A stretch of 64,000 nucleotides of DNA from Oxalobacter formigenes (GTDB lineage Bacteria > Pseudomonadota > Gammaproteobacteria > Burkholderiales > Burkholderiaceae_D). Positions 1 to 8,154 of the stretch are shown here, one piece after another. Location of the stretch: the NCBI RefSeq assembly GCF_027158485.1, contig NZ_JAMKYJ010000013.1, one strand, 5' to 3'. The notes beneath the pieces were generated by a model. It searched no databases. It saw only the letters and a program-made list of their open reading frames with translations, and was not told the origin of the DNA. Positions within the stretch are counted from its first letter, which is position 1. Each line of letters begins with the position of its first letter. A program made the translations under genes and the position numbers.

Positions 1-80
1 TTTGGCCTTTTTTATAAATTCCTTCCAAAAATCAGGAATATCCGGCAAAAAAATATTGCCTGAAATCATTTTTTTAAATA

Positions 81-111
81 ATTGAGAATAATTTTTATTA
101 TCATTCTCAAT
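81..111. promoter_or_regulatory. Fur-like operator palindrome
   Basis: The arms ATTGAGAAT and ATTCTCAAT are perfect inverted repeats separated by 13 A+T-rich bases. The pattern TGAGAAT...ATTATCATTCTCA resembles the Fur family box, which is rich in GATAAT/ATTATC and GAGAAT/ATTCTC half-sites. It lies about 340 bases before the ahpC start, so it could act on ahpC or on a gene beyond the left edge. The regulator is inferred from motif shape only. Confidence 0.5.
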
Positions 112-378
112 TAAAAACAGCTCTTCAGGAAAATTCTCAATTTTTTTCCCTCATCAATCTGATTCATCGCAAGTAACGGTTTTTAATAAGTTTTTTATTG
201 CCGAATCTTAATTTCACGCCGCGCAAAACCGTTTAAATTCACAAAAAACCATTGTCAAAAAGTTATCAAAAGTGCCTCTGAAAAAGTTTGGCGCGTTCTG
301 CAGGATTTTAAAAGTCGTGTTTTAATATGAAAAACGCGACGAACACAACGGTTGTTCATCACACGGATTTCAAAGTAT

Positions 379-415
379 CCGGCAGGTTGAAAATCCTGAA
401 GATTTTCAAAACCGG
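379..415 (+). promoter_or_regulatory. Hairpin in the ahpC leader
   Basis: TTGAAAATC (387-395) and GATTTTCAA (401-409) form a perfect 9-base-pair stem with a 5-base loop. It is flanked by CCGG at 379-382 and 412-415, which can extend it through an internal loop. It ends about 20 bases before the Shine-Dalgarno AAGGAG at 436-441. No T-run follows, so it is more likely an mRNA structure or an operator than a terminator. Confidence 0.4.
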
Positions 416-447
416 TCGGGCCATTATTTTTATTTAAGGAGAAACAC

Positions 448-1014
448 ATGTCATCTTTGATCAATACCGAAATCATCCCTTTCAAGGCACAGGCTTATCA
501 CAACGGCCAGTTCGTCAAGGTTACCGATGCAGACCTCAAAGGAAAATGGTCTGTCGTATTCTTCTATCCAGCCGACTTTTCTTTCGTCTGTCCTACCGAA
601 CTGGGCGATCTGGCTGATCATTACGAAGAATTCAAGAAACTGGGCGTGGAAATCTACTCCGTCTCGACCGACACCCATTTCGTGCACAAGGGCTGGCATG
701 ATGCATCCGATACCATCAAGAAAATCCAGTTCCCGATGGTTGGCGATCCAAGCGGCCAGATCAGTCGTAACTTCAATGTCCTGATCGACGACGACGGTGT
801 TGCCTTGCGTGGTACCTTCGTTATCAATCCTGAAGGTGTAATCAAACTGTGCGAAATCCACGATCTGGGTATCGGCCGTTCGGCAACCGAACTGCTCCGC
901 AAGGTTCAGGCCGCCCAATACGTTGCGACCCACAAAGGTCAGGTATGCCCTGCTTCCTGGCAGCCAGGTGCTGAAACCCTGGCCCCATCCCTGGATCTGG
1001 TCGGCAAGATCTAA
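448..1014 (+). CDS. ahpC: Alkyl hydroperoxide reductase peroxiredoxin AhpC
   Basis: Typical 2-Cys peroxiredoxin that reduces H2O2 and organic peroxides in the cytoplasm using electrons from AhpF. At 188 residues it matches the 187-residue enterobacterial protein. The peroxidatic Cys48 sits in FSFVCPTE and the resolving Cys167 in GQVCPASW near the C-terminus, so both catalytic cysteines are present. AAGGAG seven bases before the ATG fixes the start. ahpF follows 101 bases downstream on the same strand with a hairpin between them, a layout that usually gives more AhpC than AhpF. Confidence 0.97.
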   Translation: MSSLINTEIIPFKAQAYHNGQFVKVTDADLKGKWSVVFFYPADFSFVCPTELGDLADHYEEFKKLGVEIYSVSTDTHFVHKGWHDASDTIKKIQFPMVGDPSGQISRNFNVLIDDDGVALRGTFVINPEGVIKLCEIHDLGIGRSATELLRKVQAAQYVATHKGQVCPASWQPGAETLAPSLDLVGKI

Positions 1015-1026
1015 GTATCTCTCCTG

Positions 1027-1058
1027 TCTCCGGTTCAGACATTTTGTCTGTCCGGAGA
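1027..1058 (+). promoter_or_regulatory. Hairpin between ahpC and ahpF
   Basis: TCTCCGG pairs with CCGGAGA and, inside it, CAGAC pairs with GTCTG, giving a 12-base-pair stem with a small bulge and a loop of A and T. No T-run follows, so it is not a classical terminator. A stable hairpin here would shield the 3' end of an ahpC-only transcript or cause partial termination, consistent with unequal AhpC and AhpF needs. The function is inferred. Confidence 0.5.
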
Positions 1059-1115
1059 TAACCCACAATAATAAAAATCGTTTAAAACGCCTATTCCAAC
1101 CGGAGCAGATAAAGC

Positions 1116-2663
1116 ATGCTGGACAATCAAGTCAAAGAACAATTAAAAAACTATCTCGCCAAACTGGTCAATCCGATTGAGATAGTCGCCTCGATTAACG
1201 ATACCGAAAAATCCAGGGAAATGACCGCTCTGTTGCAGGACATCGCGGAGCTTTCCACCAAAATCACCCTTATCGAAAAAGCCGACGACGACAGGAGATC
1301 ACCTTCTTTCTCCATCAATCGTCCTGACGGCGGCGTCAATCTTCGCTTTGCCGGTATTCCGATGGGTCACGAATTCACGTCTTTAGTTCTCGCATTGCTG
1401 CAGGTTGGCGGTTATCCGCCCAAAGTCGAACCGGACGTTATCGAACAAATCAAAAATCTGGACGGAAAGTACGAATTCGAAACGTACATTTCCCTGAGCT
1501 GCCAGAACTGTCCTGAAGTCGTTCAGGCATTGAACCTGATGGCTGTGCTTAACCCCAATATTTCGCACGTCATGATCGACGGCTCCATCTATCAGGATGA
1601 AGTCAATGAACGTCATATCATGGCCGTACCCAGTATTTATATGAACGGTCAGGAATTCGGTCAGGGCCGGATGAACATCAAGGAAATTCTGGCCAAGGTC
1701 GATACCGGCAGTTCCAGACGCGAAGCTGAAAAAATATCGGCCAAAGAACCTTTCGACGTTCTCGTCATCGGCGGTGGCTCCGCCGCAGCGACGTCGGCCA
1801 TTTATGCCGCCAGAAAAGGTATCCGTACCGGACTGGTCACTGAAAATTTCGGCGGACAGATTCTGAATACGACCGATATCGAAAATGTCATTGCCATCAA
1901 GAAAATCGAAGGCACCCATCTGGCTGCCGTATTTGAAGACAATATCCGCAATCACGACATTGACGTGATGATGCCTCAACTGGCCGTCAACCTGATTCCC
2001 GGCGAGCTGATTGAAGTACAGCTGGCTAGCGGTGCATCCGTCAAAAGCAAAACCGTCATTCTGGCAACTGGTGCAAACTGGAGAAAAATGGATGTTCCGG
2101 GAGAAGAACAGTATATCGGGCGCGGGGTAGCGTTCTGCCCTCACTGCGACGGCCCGCTTTACAAAAACAAGCGTATTGCCGTTATCGGAGGCGGTAACTC
2201 CGCTGTCGAAGCCGCCATCGATCTGGCCGGTATTGCCGAACATGTCAGCGTTCTCGTTCGCAATACGACACTGACGGCCGACACCGTTTTGCAAAACAAG
2301 CTGTTCACACTGAAAAACGTGACTTTGATCACGCAGGCCCTGACTTCCGAAGTGAAAGGAAACGGCCAGAAAGTAACCGGACTGGTCTATGAAGACATGG
2401 CTACTGTTTCGAAACGGACTCTCGACGTGGAAGGAATTTTCGTCCAGATCGGGCAGGTTCCGACAACCGAATGGCTGAAGAAAACACCCGTCAAACTCAA
2501 TGAGAAAAACGAAATCGATGTCGATGCTTATAACAGGACAAACGTTCCCGGCATTTTTGCGGCAGGTGACGTCAGCTCGTCTCCCTACAAACAGATTGTC
2601 ATTGCGATGGGCGATGGCGCCAAGGCAGCTCTCTCCGCATTCGATTATCTGATTCGCAATTAA
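1116..2663 (+). CDS. ahpF: Alkyl hydroperoxide reductase subunit F
   Basis: Flavoprotein that takes electrons from NADH through FAD and two disulfides to reduce AhpC. It has 515 residues against 521 in E. coli. The N-terminal double-thioredoxin domain (about 1-200) carries CQNC, the FAD-binding Rossmann motif GGGSAA lies near 217, the redox-active CPHC near 345, and a second nucleotide-binding motif GGGNSA near 362. The ending GIFAAGDVSS is typical of the thioredoxin reductase fold. GGAG lies 10 bases before the ATG. A terminator follows at 2676. Confidence 0.97.
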   Translation: MLDNQVKEQLKNYLAKLVNPIEIVASINDTEKSREMTALLQDIAELSTKITLIEKADDDRRSPSFSINRPDGGVNLRFAGIPMGHEFTSLVLALLQVGGYPPKVEPDVIEQIKNLDGKYEFETYISLSCQNCPEVVQALNLMAVLNPNISHVMIDGSIYQDEVNERHIMAVPSIYMNGQEFGQGRMNIKEILAKVDTGSSRREAEKISAKEPFDVLVIGGGSAAATSAIYAARKGIRTGLVTENFGGQILNTTDIENVIAIKKIEGTHLAAVFEDNIRNHDIDVMMPQLAVNLIPGELIEVQLASGASVKSKTVILATGANWRKMDVPGEEQYIGRGVAFCPHCDGPLYKNKRIAVIGGGNSAVEAAIDLAGIAEHVSVLVRNTTLTADTVLQNKLFTLKNVTLITQALTSEVKGNGQKVTGLVYEDMATVSKRTLDVEGIFVQIGQVPTTEWLKKTPVKLNEKNEIDVDAYNRTNVPGIFAAGDVSSSPYKQIVIAMGDGAKAALSAFDYLIRN

Positions 2664-2675
2664 GCGGCAATTTAT

Positions 2676-2712
2676 AAAAAAACGGGACCGCATCAGCCGG
2701 TCCCGTTTTTTA
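2676..2712 (+). terminator. Intrinsic terminator after ahpF
   Basis: CGGGACCG (2683-2690) pairs with CGGTCCCG (2698-2705) around a 7-base loop. An A-run precedes the stem and six Ts follow it. It closes the ahpCF unit and separates it from the SIR2 gene. Confidence 0.9.
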
Positions 2713-2758
2713 TTTGGGATAAAATAAATGATTCCTTTATAAATTGCACGAATTTCAT

Positions 2759-3592
2759 ATGAATAGCGAAGCCATCAAAAAAGCGGCACAACTCATTCAT
2801 GAAGCCGATAGCCTGTTTATCGGAACCGGTGCCGGTATGGGCGTCGATTCCGGGCTGGCCGATTTTCGTGGTAATCATGGATTCTGGAAAGCCTACCCCA
2901 AACTGGGAAACGCCGGGATTGAATTCACCGAAATGGCGAACCCGATGGCTTTTGTCAAAAATCCCAGACAGGCATGGGGATTTTACGGACACCGTTTAAA
3001 CCAGTACCGGCAGACGAAACCACACGCCGGTTTCGACATACTGAAAAAACTGGGTGAAAGCAGGCCACTGGGCTATTTTGTTTTCACCAGCAATGTCGAT
3101 GGACAATTCCAGAAAGCCGGGTTCGATCCGGCTATTATTGCCGAATGCCACGGATCGATCCATCATCTCCAATGTCAGGACAGCTGCACAGGCGCGATCT
3201 GGGAAGCCGACGATTTACAGGTTGAAGTCGATACGGAAAATTGTCTTCTGACATCGGAATTGCCCGTTTGTCCTGAATGCCGTTCCCTTGCCCGGCCCAA
3301 TATCCTGATGTTCAATGACTGGGGATGGATTGGCGAGCGCACGGAATGGCAGATTGCCAAACTGAACCAGTGGTATCACCGGACGAAAAAAATGGCGGTC
3401 ATTGAACTGGGCGCAGGGATTCACGTACCGACCGTCAGGAGAGTATGCGAATCATTCAATGTTCCCATGATCCGGATCAATCCCGGTGAACCGCAGGTTC
3501 GCAGCAACAACGATGTGAGTCTGCCTCTGGGGGCTCTTGAAGCGCTGGAAAAGATTTACAGCGAATTTCAAACATTGAATAACCGATCCTGA
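2759..3592 (+). CDS. SIR2-family NAD-dependent deacylase, divergent
   Basis: Predicted sirtuin-fold protein of about 277 residues. Visible motifs are GTGAGMGVDSGLADFRG (NAD site, near residue 20), TSNVDGQ (usual form TQNVDG), ECHGSIHHLQC with the catalytic His, four cysteines able to bind zinc, and a C-terminal GAGIHVPTVR. Several motif positions differ from the CobB consensus, so deacetylase activity is plausible but the substrate is unknown. ATG 2759 is preferred; a TTG at 2744 is in frame but starts oddly. No strong Shine-Dalgarno is seen. thiM starts 14 bases downstream, suggesting co-transcription. Confidence 0.8.
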   Translation: MNSEAIKKAAQLIHEADSLFIGTGAGMGVDSGLADFRGNHGFWKAYPKLGNAGIEFTEMANPMAFVKNPRQAWGFYGHRLNQYRQTKPHAGFDILKKLGESRPLGYFVFTSNVDGQFQKAGFDPAIIAECHGSIHHLQCQDSCTGAIWEADDLQVEVDTENCLLTSELPVCPECRSLARPNILMFNDWGWIGERTEWQIAKLNQWYHRTKKMAVIELGAGIHVPTVRRVCESFNVPMIRINPGEPQVRSNNDVSLPLGALEALEKIYSEFQTLNNRS

Positions 3593-3606
3593 AAAGCGAA
3601 TTCAAA

Positions 3607-4434
3607 ATGACATTAAGCGTTCAAGACATATGGAACGACGTCGCCGCCGTCCGTAAAACCGCTCCCCTCGTACACTCGATTACCAATCTGGTTGTCATGA
3701 GTTACAACGCCAACGCCCTTCTCGCTCTGGGAGCGGCACCCGTGATGGCACATGCACGGGAAGAAGTGGAAGAAATGGTCGCAATTGCCGGTGCGCTGGT
3801 ATTGAATATCGGTACTCTTCAACCGGAATGGGTCGAAGCCATGAAACTGGCGGCGAAAAAAGCAGCCTCACTGAACAAGCCGATTATTCTCGATCCGGTC
3901 GGCGCCGGAGCGACTTCTTATCGGAACCGGACGATTACGGAGTTGCTCGTAATGGCAAAACCGGCTGTCATTCGTGGAAATGCGTCCGAAATCATGAGCG
4001 TATCCGGTCTGGATTCTGCCACAAAAGGAGTTGAAAGTCTTCAATCATCGGAAGCCGCCATCGACGCGGCAAAGACGCTTGCCCGAAAAATTGACGGTAC
4101 CGTCTGTGTTTCCGGTGCGACGGACATTATTACAGACAAAAACGGCAAGACCGCCTTTCTGCAAAACGGCCATCCATGGATGACGAAAATTACCGGAACC
4201 GGCTGTTCCGCCACCGCCATGATCGGTGCATTCACAGCTGTACAATCCGATTACTGGCGTGCAACCGTATCCGCCATGGCCTATCTCGGTGTCGTCGGAG
4301 AATTTGCAACGGAAGAAGTACAGAAAAAGAATCAGGGAGTGGGAAGCCTGCAGATAAAAATTCTGGATGCCCTGCAACTGATGCCGGAAAAGGAATTCAG
4401 GAAACGGCTGAAAATGTCCCTCAACGGGGATTGA
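3607..4434 (+). CDS. thiM: Hydroxyethylthiazole kinase ThiM
   Basis: Phosphorylates 4-methyl-5-(2-hydroxyethyl)thiazole with ATP in thiamine salvage. It has 275 residues, slightly longer than the E. coli protein. The ribokinase-like fold shows PLVHSITNLVVM at the N-terminus, ILDPVGAGAT near 95-105, and the active-site TGTGCSATAMIGAF near 196-209 with the family cysteine. The start follows the SIR2 stop by 14 bases. No TPP riboswitch is visible upstream because the space is too short, and no thiD or thiE is nearby, so only the salvage kinase is present here. Confidence 0.95.
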   Translation: MTLSVQDIWNDVAAVRKTAPLVHSITNLVVMSYNANALLALGAAPVMAHAREEVEEMVAIAGALVLNIGTLQPEWVEAMKLAAKKAASLNKPIILDPVGAGATSYRNRTITELLVMAKPAVIRGNASEIMSVSGLDSATKGVESLQSSEAAIDAAKTLARKIDGTVCVSGATDIITDKNGKTAFLQNGHPWMTKITGTGCSATAMIGAFTAVQSDYWRATVSAMAYLGVVGEFATEEVQKKNQGVGSLQIKILDALQLMPEKEFRKRLKMSLNGD

Positions 4435-4475
4435 ACACTTTTGAAATCCCGGGCGGAACAAAAAAATCGTGGGTG

Positions 4476-4519
4476 AAAAAAGCTTGCATTCAAGGCATAT
4501 GCTCTGCCATTGCAAGCTT
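4476..4519 (-). terminator. Terminator at the 3' end of queH
   Basis: AAGCTTGCA (4480-4488) and TGCAAGCTT (4511-4519) are perfect inverted repeats with a 22-base loop. Read on the minus strand the stem is followed by TTTTTT. The first arm lies inside the last codons of queH, so stop codon and terminator overlap. thiM converges from the other side. Confidence 0.6.
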
Positions 4520-5107
4520 GCGAACCAGCGCTTTCTGCCGTTTCTGTTCGGCCCTTTGTTCACGCTGGATTTCCGCTTCCTTCCGGCTCAGCAGGCAACC
4601 ACACCATTTCTGGCGATACAGTCCCAGCTCTTTCGAGAGATTGATGCCATCGTACCAGTAGGGCCGGAAATCCCGATAAAGGAATGCGACACCCGTTTCC
4701 AGCGCTACCTGTTCCGCTTCCCGGCAAATCGCTTCATGATGCTGATAACGGGAATACAGCAGGCTCGTCGTGAAAAATCTGAAACCGTGCTTTTTCGCTT
4801 CCAGTGCCGTCGCCAGCAAACGCTGCCTGTAACATTGGACACAGCGTTCGCCCTCTGCTGTTATGCCATTCAATGCTTTAATCCATTTTGCAGGTGCTTG
4901 CGCTTCGCCTGCCAACACAAGTGGATAGTCCAATTTTTCGGCTGCAAGCTGTGCACAAGCACGTCGGAACTCATACTCCTCTTCAGGATGGATATTGGGA
5001 TTGAAAAAAAAGGCCGTCACCTCAAATCCCTCCTTTCGCAAATGCATAACCGGCATCAACGAACAGGGGCCACAGCAAATATGCAGGAAAACCGAATTTT
5101 CACCCAT
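4490..5107 (-). CDS. queH: Epoxyqueuosine reductase QueH
   Basis: Last step of queuosine synthesis: reduces epoxyqueuosine in tRNA to queuosine, the non-cobalamin alternative to QueG. The family signature is clear: HICCGPCS near the N-terminus (Cys11, Cys12, Cys15), CVQC (Cys89, Cys92) and CGCLLS (Cys169, Cys171), which carry the iron-sulfur and metal sites. The ATG at 5107 gives 205 residues and places the CC motif where the family has it; an upstream TTG would add ten unlikely residues. It lies 32 bases downstream of the DUF4139 gene and is probably its operon partner. Confidence 0.92.
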   Translation of the reverse strand: MGENSVFLHICCGPCSLMPVMHLRKEGFEVTAFFFNPNIHPEEEYEFRRACAQLAAEKLDYPLVLAGEAQAPAKWIKALNGITAEGERCVQCYRQRLLATALEAKKHGFRFFTTSLLYSRYQHHEAICREAEQVALETGVAFLYRDFRPYWYDGINLSKELGLYRQKWCGCLLSRKEAEIQREQRAEQKRQKALVRKLAMAEHMP

Positions 5108-5139
5108 GTCTTTACAGATCCAGAATTCAACAGGCAATA

Positions 5140-6567
5140 TTATTCAACACGAACACGGTAATTCAAAGTGGACTCACCATTGGCAGGTACTTTGATGTTC
5201 CAGACAGCGTTCATCCCGTCTTTCGCATGAGGATGATTTTCCTGCAAAATCTGCCAGCTGCCGGGGATCGGTTCTTTTACCTGAACGGTCACACTATTGT
5301 TTTTGGCATTTTTCAGAACGATTTCATAAGCGCTTTCAACCGTCCTCACAGTCTGGTCCTGCGACGGCAACATCTTGTATTCCGTCTGTTTTCTTGACCC
5401 TGTCACGTCGAACGATTCACCCATTTTCAGACTGACTGCTCCATTGACCGGTGTATGCGACATCTGGCTTTCGCCCAGAAATTGCTGGTTTCCGTGATTG
5501 TCCGTCTGGTAGAAACGAACGGTCCCGCCCGGCAATGGCATACCGAGCCTGTCGCCTTTGGTGTTTCTGAATGTGACCGTTATATTGACCGGCAAATTGT
5601 CACTGACATTCGGCATCCGGCTTCTGTAATAATAATTACCGCCATTCAGTACCCATTCTTTTTTCACCTTGACGTCATTCGCACTCAAAAGGGAATACTG
5701 TCTCGTCTGATTGTTCGCGAGCGTGACCTTTTGTGGCAGCGTATACAAATGATAGTCGGCAAAGGATTCCTGCGAAATTTCATTATTTGCCGGCATGGCA
5801 TCGAATTTTGCCGACCGGGCAGCCGCCATCAGGATCGGACGTCCCGACGTTATGTTCGGGTTTCCCGCAATCAGTTGAACTCTGGCATTTTTGAATTCCG
5901 ACCCGCTGTTGTTGCTAATGGCCGCCCAGCCGGACAAATTCATCCGGTTTTCCTTATCGTTCAACTGGGCAACGTAATTGGCATTCCAGCCGATCCCGTT
6001 CGTCAGATAATCCAGTTCAAGTTGCTGCCTCTGGCTTGTATTGCTGTTGATCTCAACCGTCAAAACCGGTTTTGCCAGCAAACCATTCGGAACATGATCG
6101 TAAACGATCCGGCCGGGCACACTCGTTTCGATACGGTTTCCGATTTTCAGGACAATTCCGCCCTGAGCTGACAACACTTCAGCCTGTTCTTCCGTTTCCG
6201 CTCCTGTTGTCGGATTGGTTTTGACGACCTTCACTTTCTTGCCGACATAGCTTTCCAGAAGCGTTTGGGGAGACAACAGATTATTGTCGAAATAAATCTG
6301 GGCGACACTGATTCTGCCCGAAGACATATCCTTCAACATGACGGTTTCCGGCTGAATCCGTTCACTCACATCGGCAAACCGGATTTTGACGGCCCCATTG
6401 TGCATCGGGACTTGCCGGATATCCCTGACAAGAGCCATATCGCGCTCATAAATCGTCAGGGAAACCTGTTTCTGGTCGTTTTTGCCAGTCTGTACAGTGG
6501 TCACCGCAAAAGCAAGTGGCGTCACAAATATCAGGGAAAAAAGCAGGGAATGTCGGAAGGGTCTCAT
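5140..6567 (-). CDS. DUF4139 domain secreted protein
   Basis: Exported protein of 475 residues with a signal peptide (MRPFRHSLLFSLIFVTPLAFA). The body is beta-rich. The family landmark LDYLTNGIGWNANYVAQL lies near 180-200, and the C-terminal half ends in an immunoglobulin-like stretch, matching DUF4139. These proteins are periplasmic or surface-linked and have no firmly known role. GGAGA eight bases upstream supports the start. The next gene, queH, follows after 32 bases, so the pair is probably one transcript although a functional link is not obvious. Confidence 0.75.
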   Translation of the reverse strand: MRPFRHSLLFSLIFVTPLAFAVTTVQTGKNDQKQVSLTIYERDMALVRDIRQVPMHNGAVKIRFADVSERIQPETVMLKDMSSGRISVAQIYFDNNLLSPQTLLESYVGKKVKVVKTNPTTGAETEEQAEVLSAQGGIVLKIGNRIETSVPGRIVYDHVPNGLLAKPVLTVEINSNTSQRQQLELDYLTNGIGWNANYVAQLNDKENRMNLSGWAAISNNSGSEFKNARVQLIAGNPNITSGRPILMAAARSAKFDAMPANNEISQESFADYHLYTLPQKVTLANNQTRQYSLLSANDVKVKKEWVLNGGNYYYRSRMPNVSDNLPVNITVTFRNTKGDRLGMPLPGGTVRFYQTDNHGNQQFLGESQMSHTPVNGAVSLKMGESFDVTGSRKQTEYKMLPSQDQTVRTVESAYEIVLKNAKNNSVTVQVKEPIPGSWQILQENHPHAKDGMNAVWNIKVPANGESTLNYRVRVE

Positions 6568-6740
6568 GAACAGGTTCTCCGTATAAAACCGTCGAAAAAT
6601 GGATGCCGGGAGGATAAAAAAAAGATTCTCATGTCCAGCTTGCTTTGGTCATTGTATAGGGTAATTGTAAAGGGTCACTGTTTTTTACGTTTGAATACAA
6701 AACAAGTCAAGGATTCGAATTTGCCTTTCTGGTTCCATAA

Positions 6741-6774
6741 AAAAAACAGGACAACTGAAGTTGTCCTGTTTTTT
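6741..6774 (-). terminator. Intrinsic terminator of metY (bidirectional)
   Basis: A 16-base-pair perfect stem (6741-6756 with 6759-6774, core ACAGGACAACT) with a two-base loop is bounded by A and T runs on either side. It would end metY on the minus strand and also stop any read-through from the left. The 170 bases between it and the DUF4139 start show no gene and should hold the promoter of the DUF4139-queH unit. Confidence 0.9.
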
Positions 6775-6793
6775 CAAGCATATTGAACCGCTT

Positions 6794-8080
6794 TTATATC
6801 TGTGCCAGAGCCTGATCCAGATCGGCGATAAGATCGTCTGCATTTTCCAGACCGATAGACAGGCGAAGCATGTCTTCGCTGACACCGGCCTTTTTCAGTT
6901 CTTCCGTACTCAGCTGACGATGAGTTGTCGATGCCGAATGAGTTGCCAGAGAACGGGCATCACCGATATTGACCAGACGGGTAAACAGTTTGAAGCCATC
7001 CAGTACCTTGGCACCTGCTTCGCGTGCGCTCATGCTGCCAGACGGTTTCACACCGAAAGACAGGAGGCTCGGAGCTTTGCCATTCATGTATTTCTGCAAG
7101 AGGGCATGATCGCGATGATCCGGCAATGCGGCACAGTTCACCCAGGATACTTTTGGATGATCGTTCAGGAATTTGGCGATGGCCAATGCATTTTCACAGG
7201 TTCTGTCCATACGCAGCGGGAGAGTTTCGATGCCCTGCAGAATCAGGAAAGAATTCATCGGCGAAAGTGCGCCACCCATATTACGGAGTGGAACGACCCG
7301 GGCGCGTCCGATATAGGCCGCATCGCCAAAGGCTTCCGTATAAACGACACCATGATAGGAAACATCCGGTTCGTTCAGACGTTTGAATTTTTCCTTGTGT
7401 TCTTTCCATGGGAATTTGCCACTATCGACGATACAACCACCCAGACTGTTTCCATGACCGTTCATCGATTTGGTCAGGGCATACACCACGATATCGGCAC
7501 CGAATTCGAAAGGACGGCACAAATAGGAAGTCGGGACCGTGTTGTCGACGATGAGGGGAATACCGTGAGCGTGCGCAATTTTGGCCAGCTTTTCGATATC
7601 AGTGACATTGCCGAGCGGATTGCCGACGGATTCACAGAAGATAGCCTTCGTCTTGCTGTCGATCCGTGCGGAGAAATCGTCTTCCAGCAGAGGATCGGCA
7701 AAACGGACTTCAACGCCATATTGCGGGAACGTATGGGCAAACAGGTTATATGTGCCACCGTAAAGCGTACTCGACGCGATGATATTATCGCCGACTTCCG
7801 TAATGGTCTGAATGGCATAAGACACAGCCGTCATACCGGATGCCAGAGCCAGCCCTCCGACACCCCCTTCCAGAGCCGCAACCCGTTTTTCCAGCACGTC
7901 GTTCGTCGGATTCATGATACGGGTATAAATATTGCCCGGCACTTTCAGATCGAACAGGTCTGCGCCGTGTTGCGCGCTGTCGAAAGCATAAGCCACTGTC
8001 TGGTAAATAGGCACCGCAACCGATTTGGTAACAGGATCAGGGGAATAACCGGCGTGAATCGCAAGAGTTTCGAATTTCAT
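6794..8080 (-). CDS. metY: O-acetylhomoserine sulfhydrylase MetY
   Basis: PLP enzyme of the Cys/Met metabolism family that makes homocysteine from O-acetylhomoserine and sulfide. The 428 residues fit MetY rather than the shorter MetB/MetC. The PLP lysine is Lys204 in YALTKSMNGHG, the phosphate-binding loop ASGM lies near 80, and YTRIMNPT near 54 contacts the substrate phosphate. The ATG at 8080 is preferred over an in-frame TTG two codons upstream. A promoter embedded in a palindrome lies about 40 bases upstream. It may also receive read-through from modE-fdhD. Confidence 0.94.
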   Translation of the reverse strand: MKFETLAIHAGYSPDPVTKSVAVPIYQTVAYAFDSAQHGADLFDLKVPGNIYTRIMNPTNDVLEKRVAALEGGVGGLALASGMTAVSYAIQTITEVGDNIIASSTLYGGTYNLFAHTFPQYGVEVRFADPLLEDDFSARIDSKTKAIFCESVGNPLGNVTDIEKLAKIAHAHGIPLIVDNTVPTSYLCRPFEFGADIVVYALTKSMNGHGNSLGGCIVDSGKFPWKEHKEKFKRLNEPDVSYHGVVYTEAFGDAAYIGRARVVPLRNMGGALSPMNSFLILQGIETLPLRMDRTCENALAIAKFLNDHPKVSWVNCAALPDHRDHALLQKYMNGKAPSLLSFGVKPSGSMSAREAGAKVLDGFKLFTRLVNIGDARSLATHSASTTHRQLSTEELKKAGVSEDMLRLSIGLENADDLIADLDQALAQI

Positions 8081-8118
8081 GGTCAATAATCGCGAGATGA
8101 ATAATAAAGATATTTCAC

Positions 8119-8147
8119 ATTGTACAGATTGATGTGCCGCTGTACAA
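8119..8147 (-). promoter_or_regulatory. Putative metY promoter inside a TGTACA palindrome
   Basis: On the minus strand TTGTAC and TACAAT stand exactly 17 bases apart, a good -10 with a poorer -35. Both hexamers belong to a perfect palindrome, TTGTACAG (8120-8127) and CTGTACAA (8140-8147), with 12 bases between. A dimeric regulator bound there would cover the core promoter. The predicted transcript start near 8112 leaves a leader of about 30 bases before metY. Confidence 0.45.
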
Positions 8148-8154
8148 AAGCAAA

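Larger units (their letters stand above)
1..447. other. Gene-free region upstream of ahpC
   Basis: No convincing coding region is seen on either strand; the only open frame is antisense and runs into ahpC. The left part is strongly A+T rich. The stretch holds a Fur-like palindrome (81-111), a second short copy of its right half-site near 132-140, and a stable hairpin at 379-415. A weak interrupted repeat near 33-62 could be the end of a gene lying left of the window. No clear -10/-35 pair for ahpC could be assigned. Confidence 0.6.

Noticed and set aside
451..1068. Long open frame antisense to ahpC
   Set aside because: It is a shadow of ahpC: no ribosome binding site and no family resemblance.
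1383..2693. 436-codon open frame antisense to ahpF
   Set aside because: It arises from codon bias of the real gene, lacks signals, and runs through the ahpF terminator.
3593..3606. TPP riboswitch before thiM
   Set aside because: Only 14 bases separate thiM from the preceding gene, too short, and no thi-box sequence is visible.
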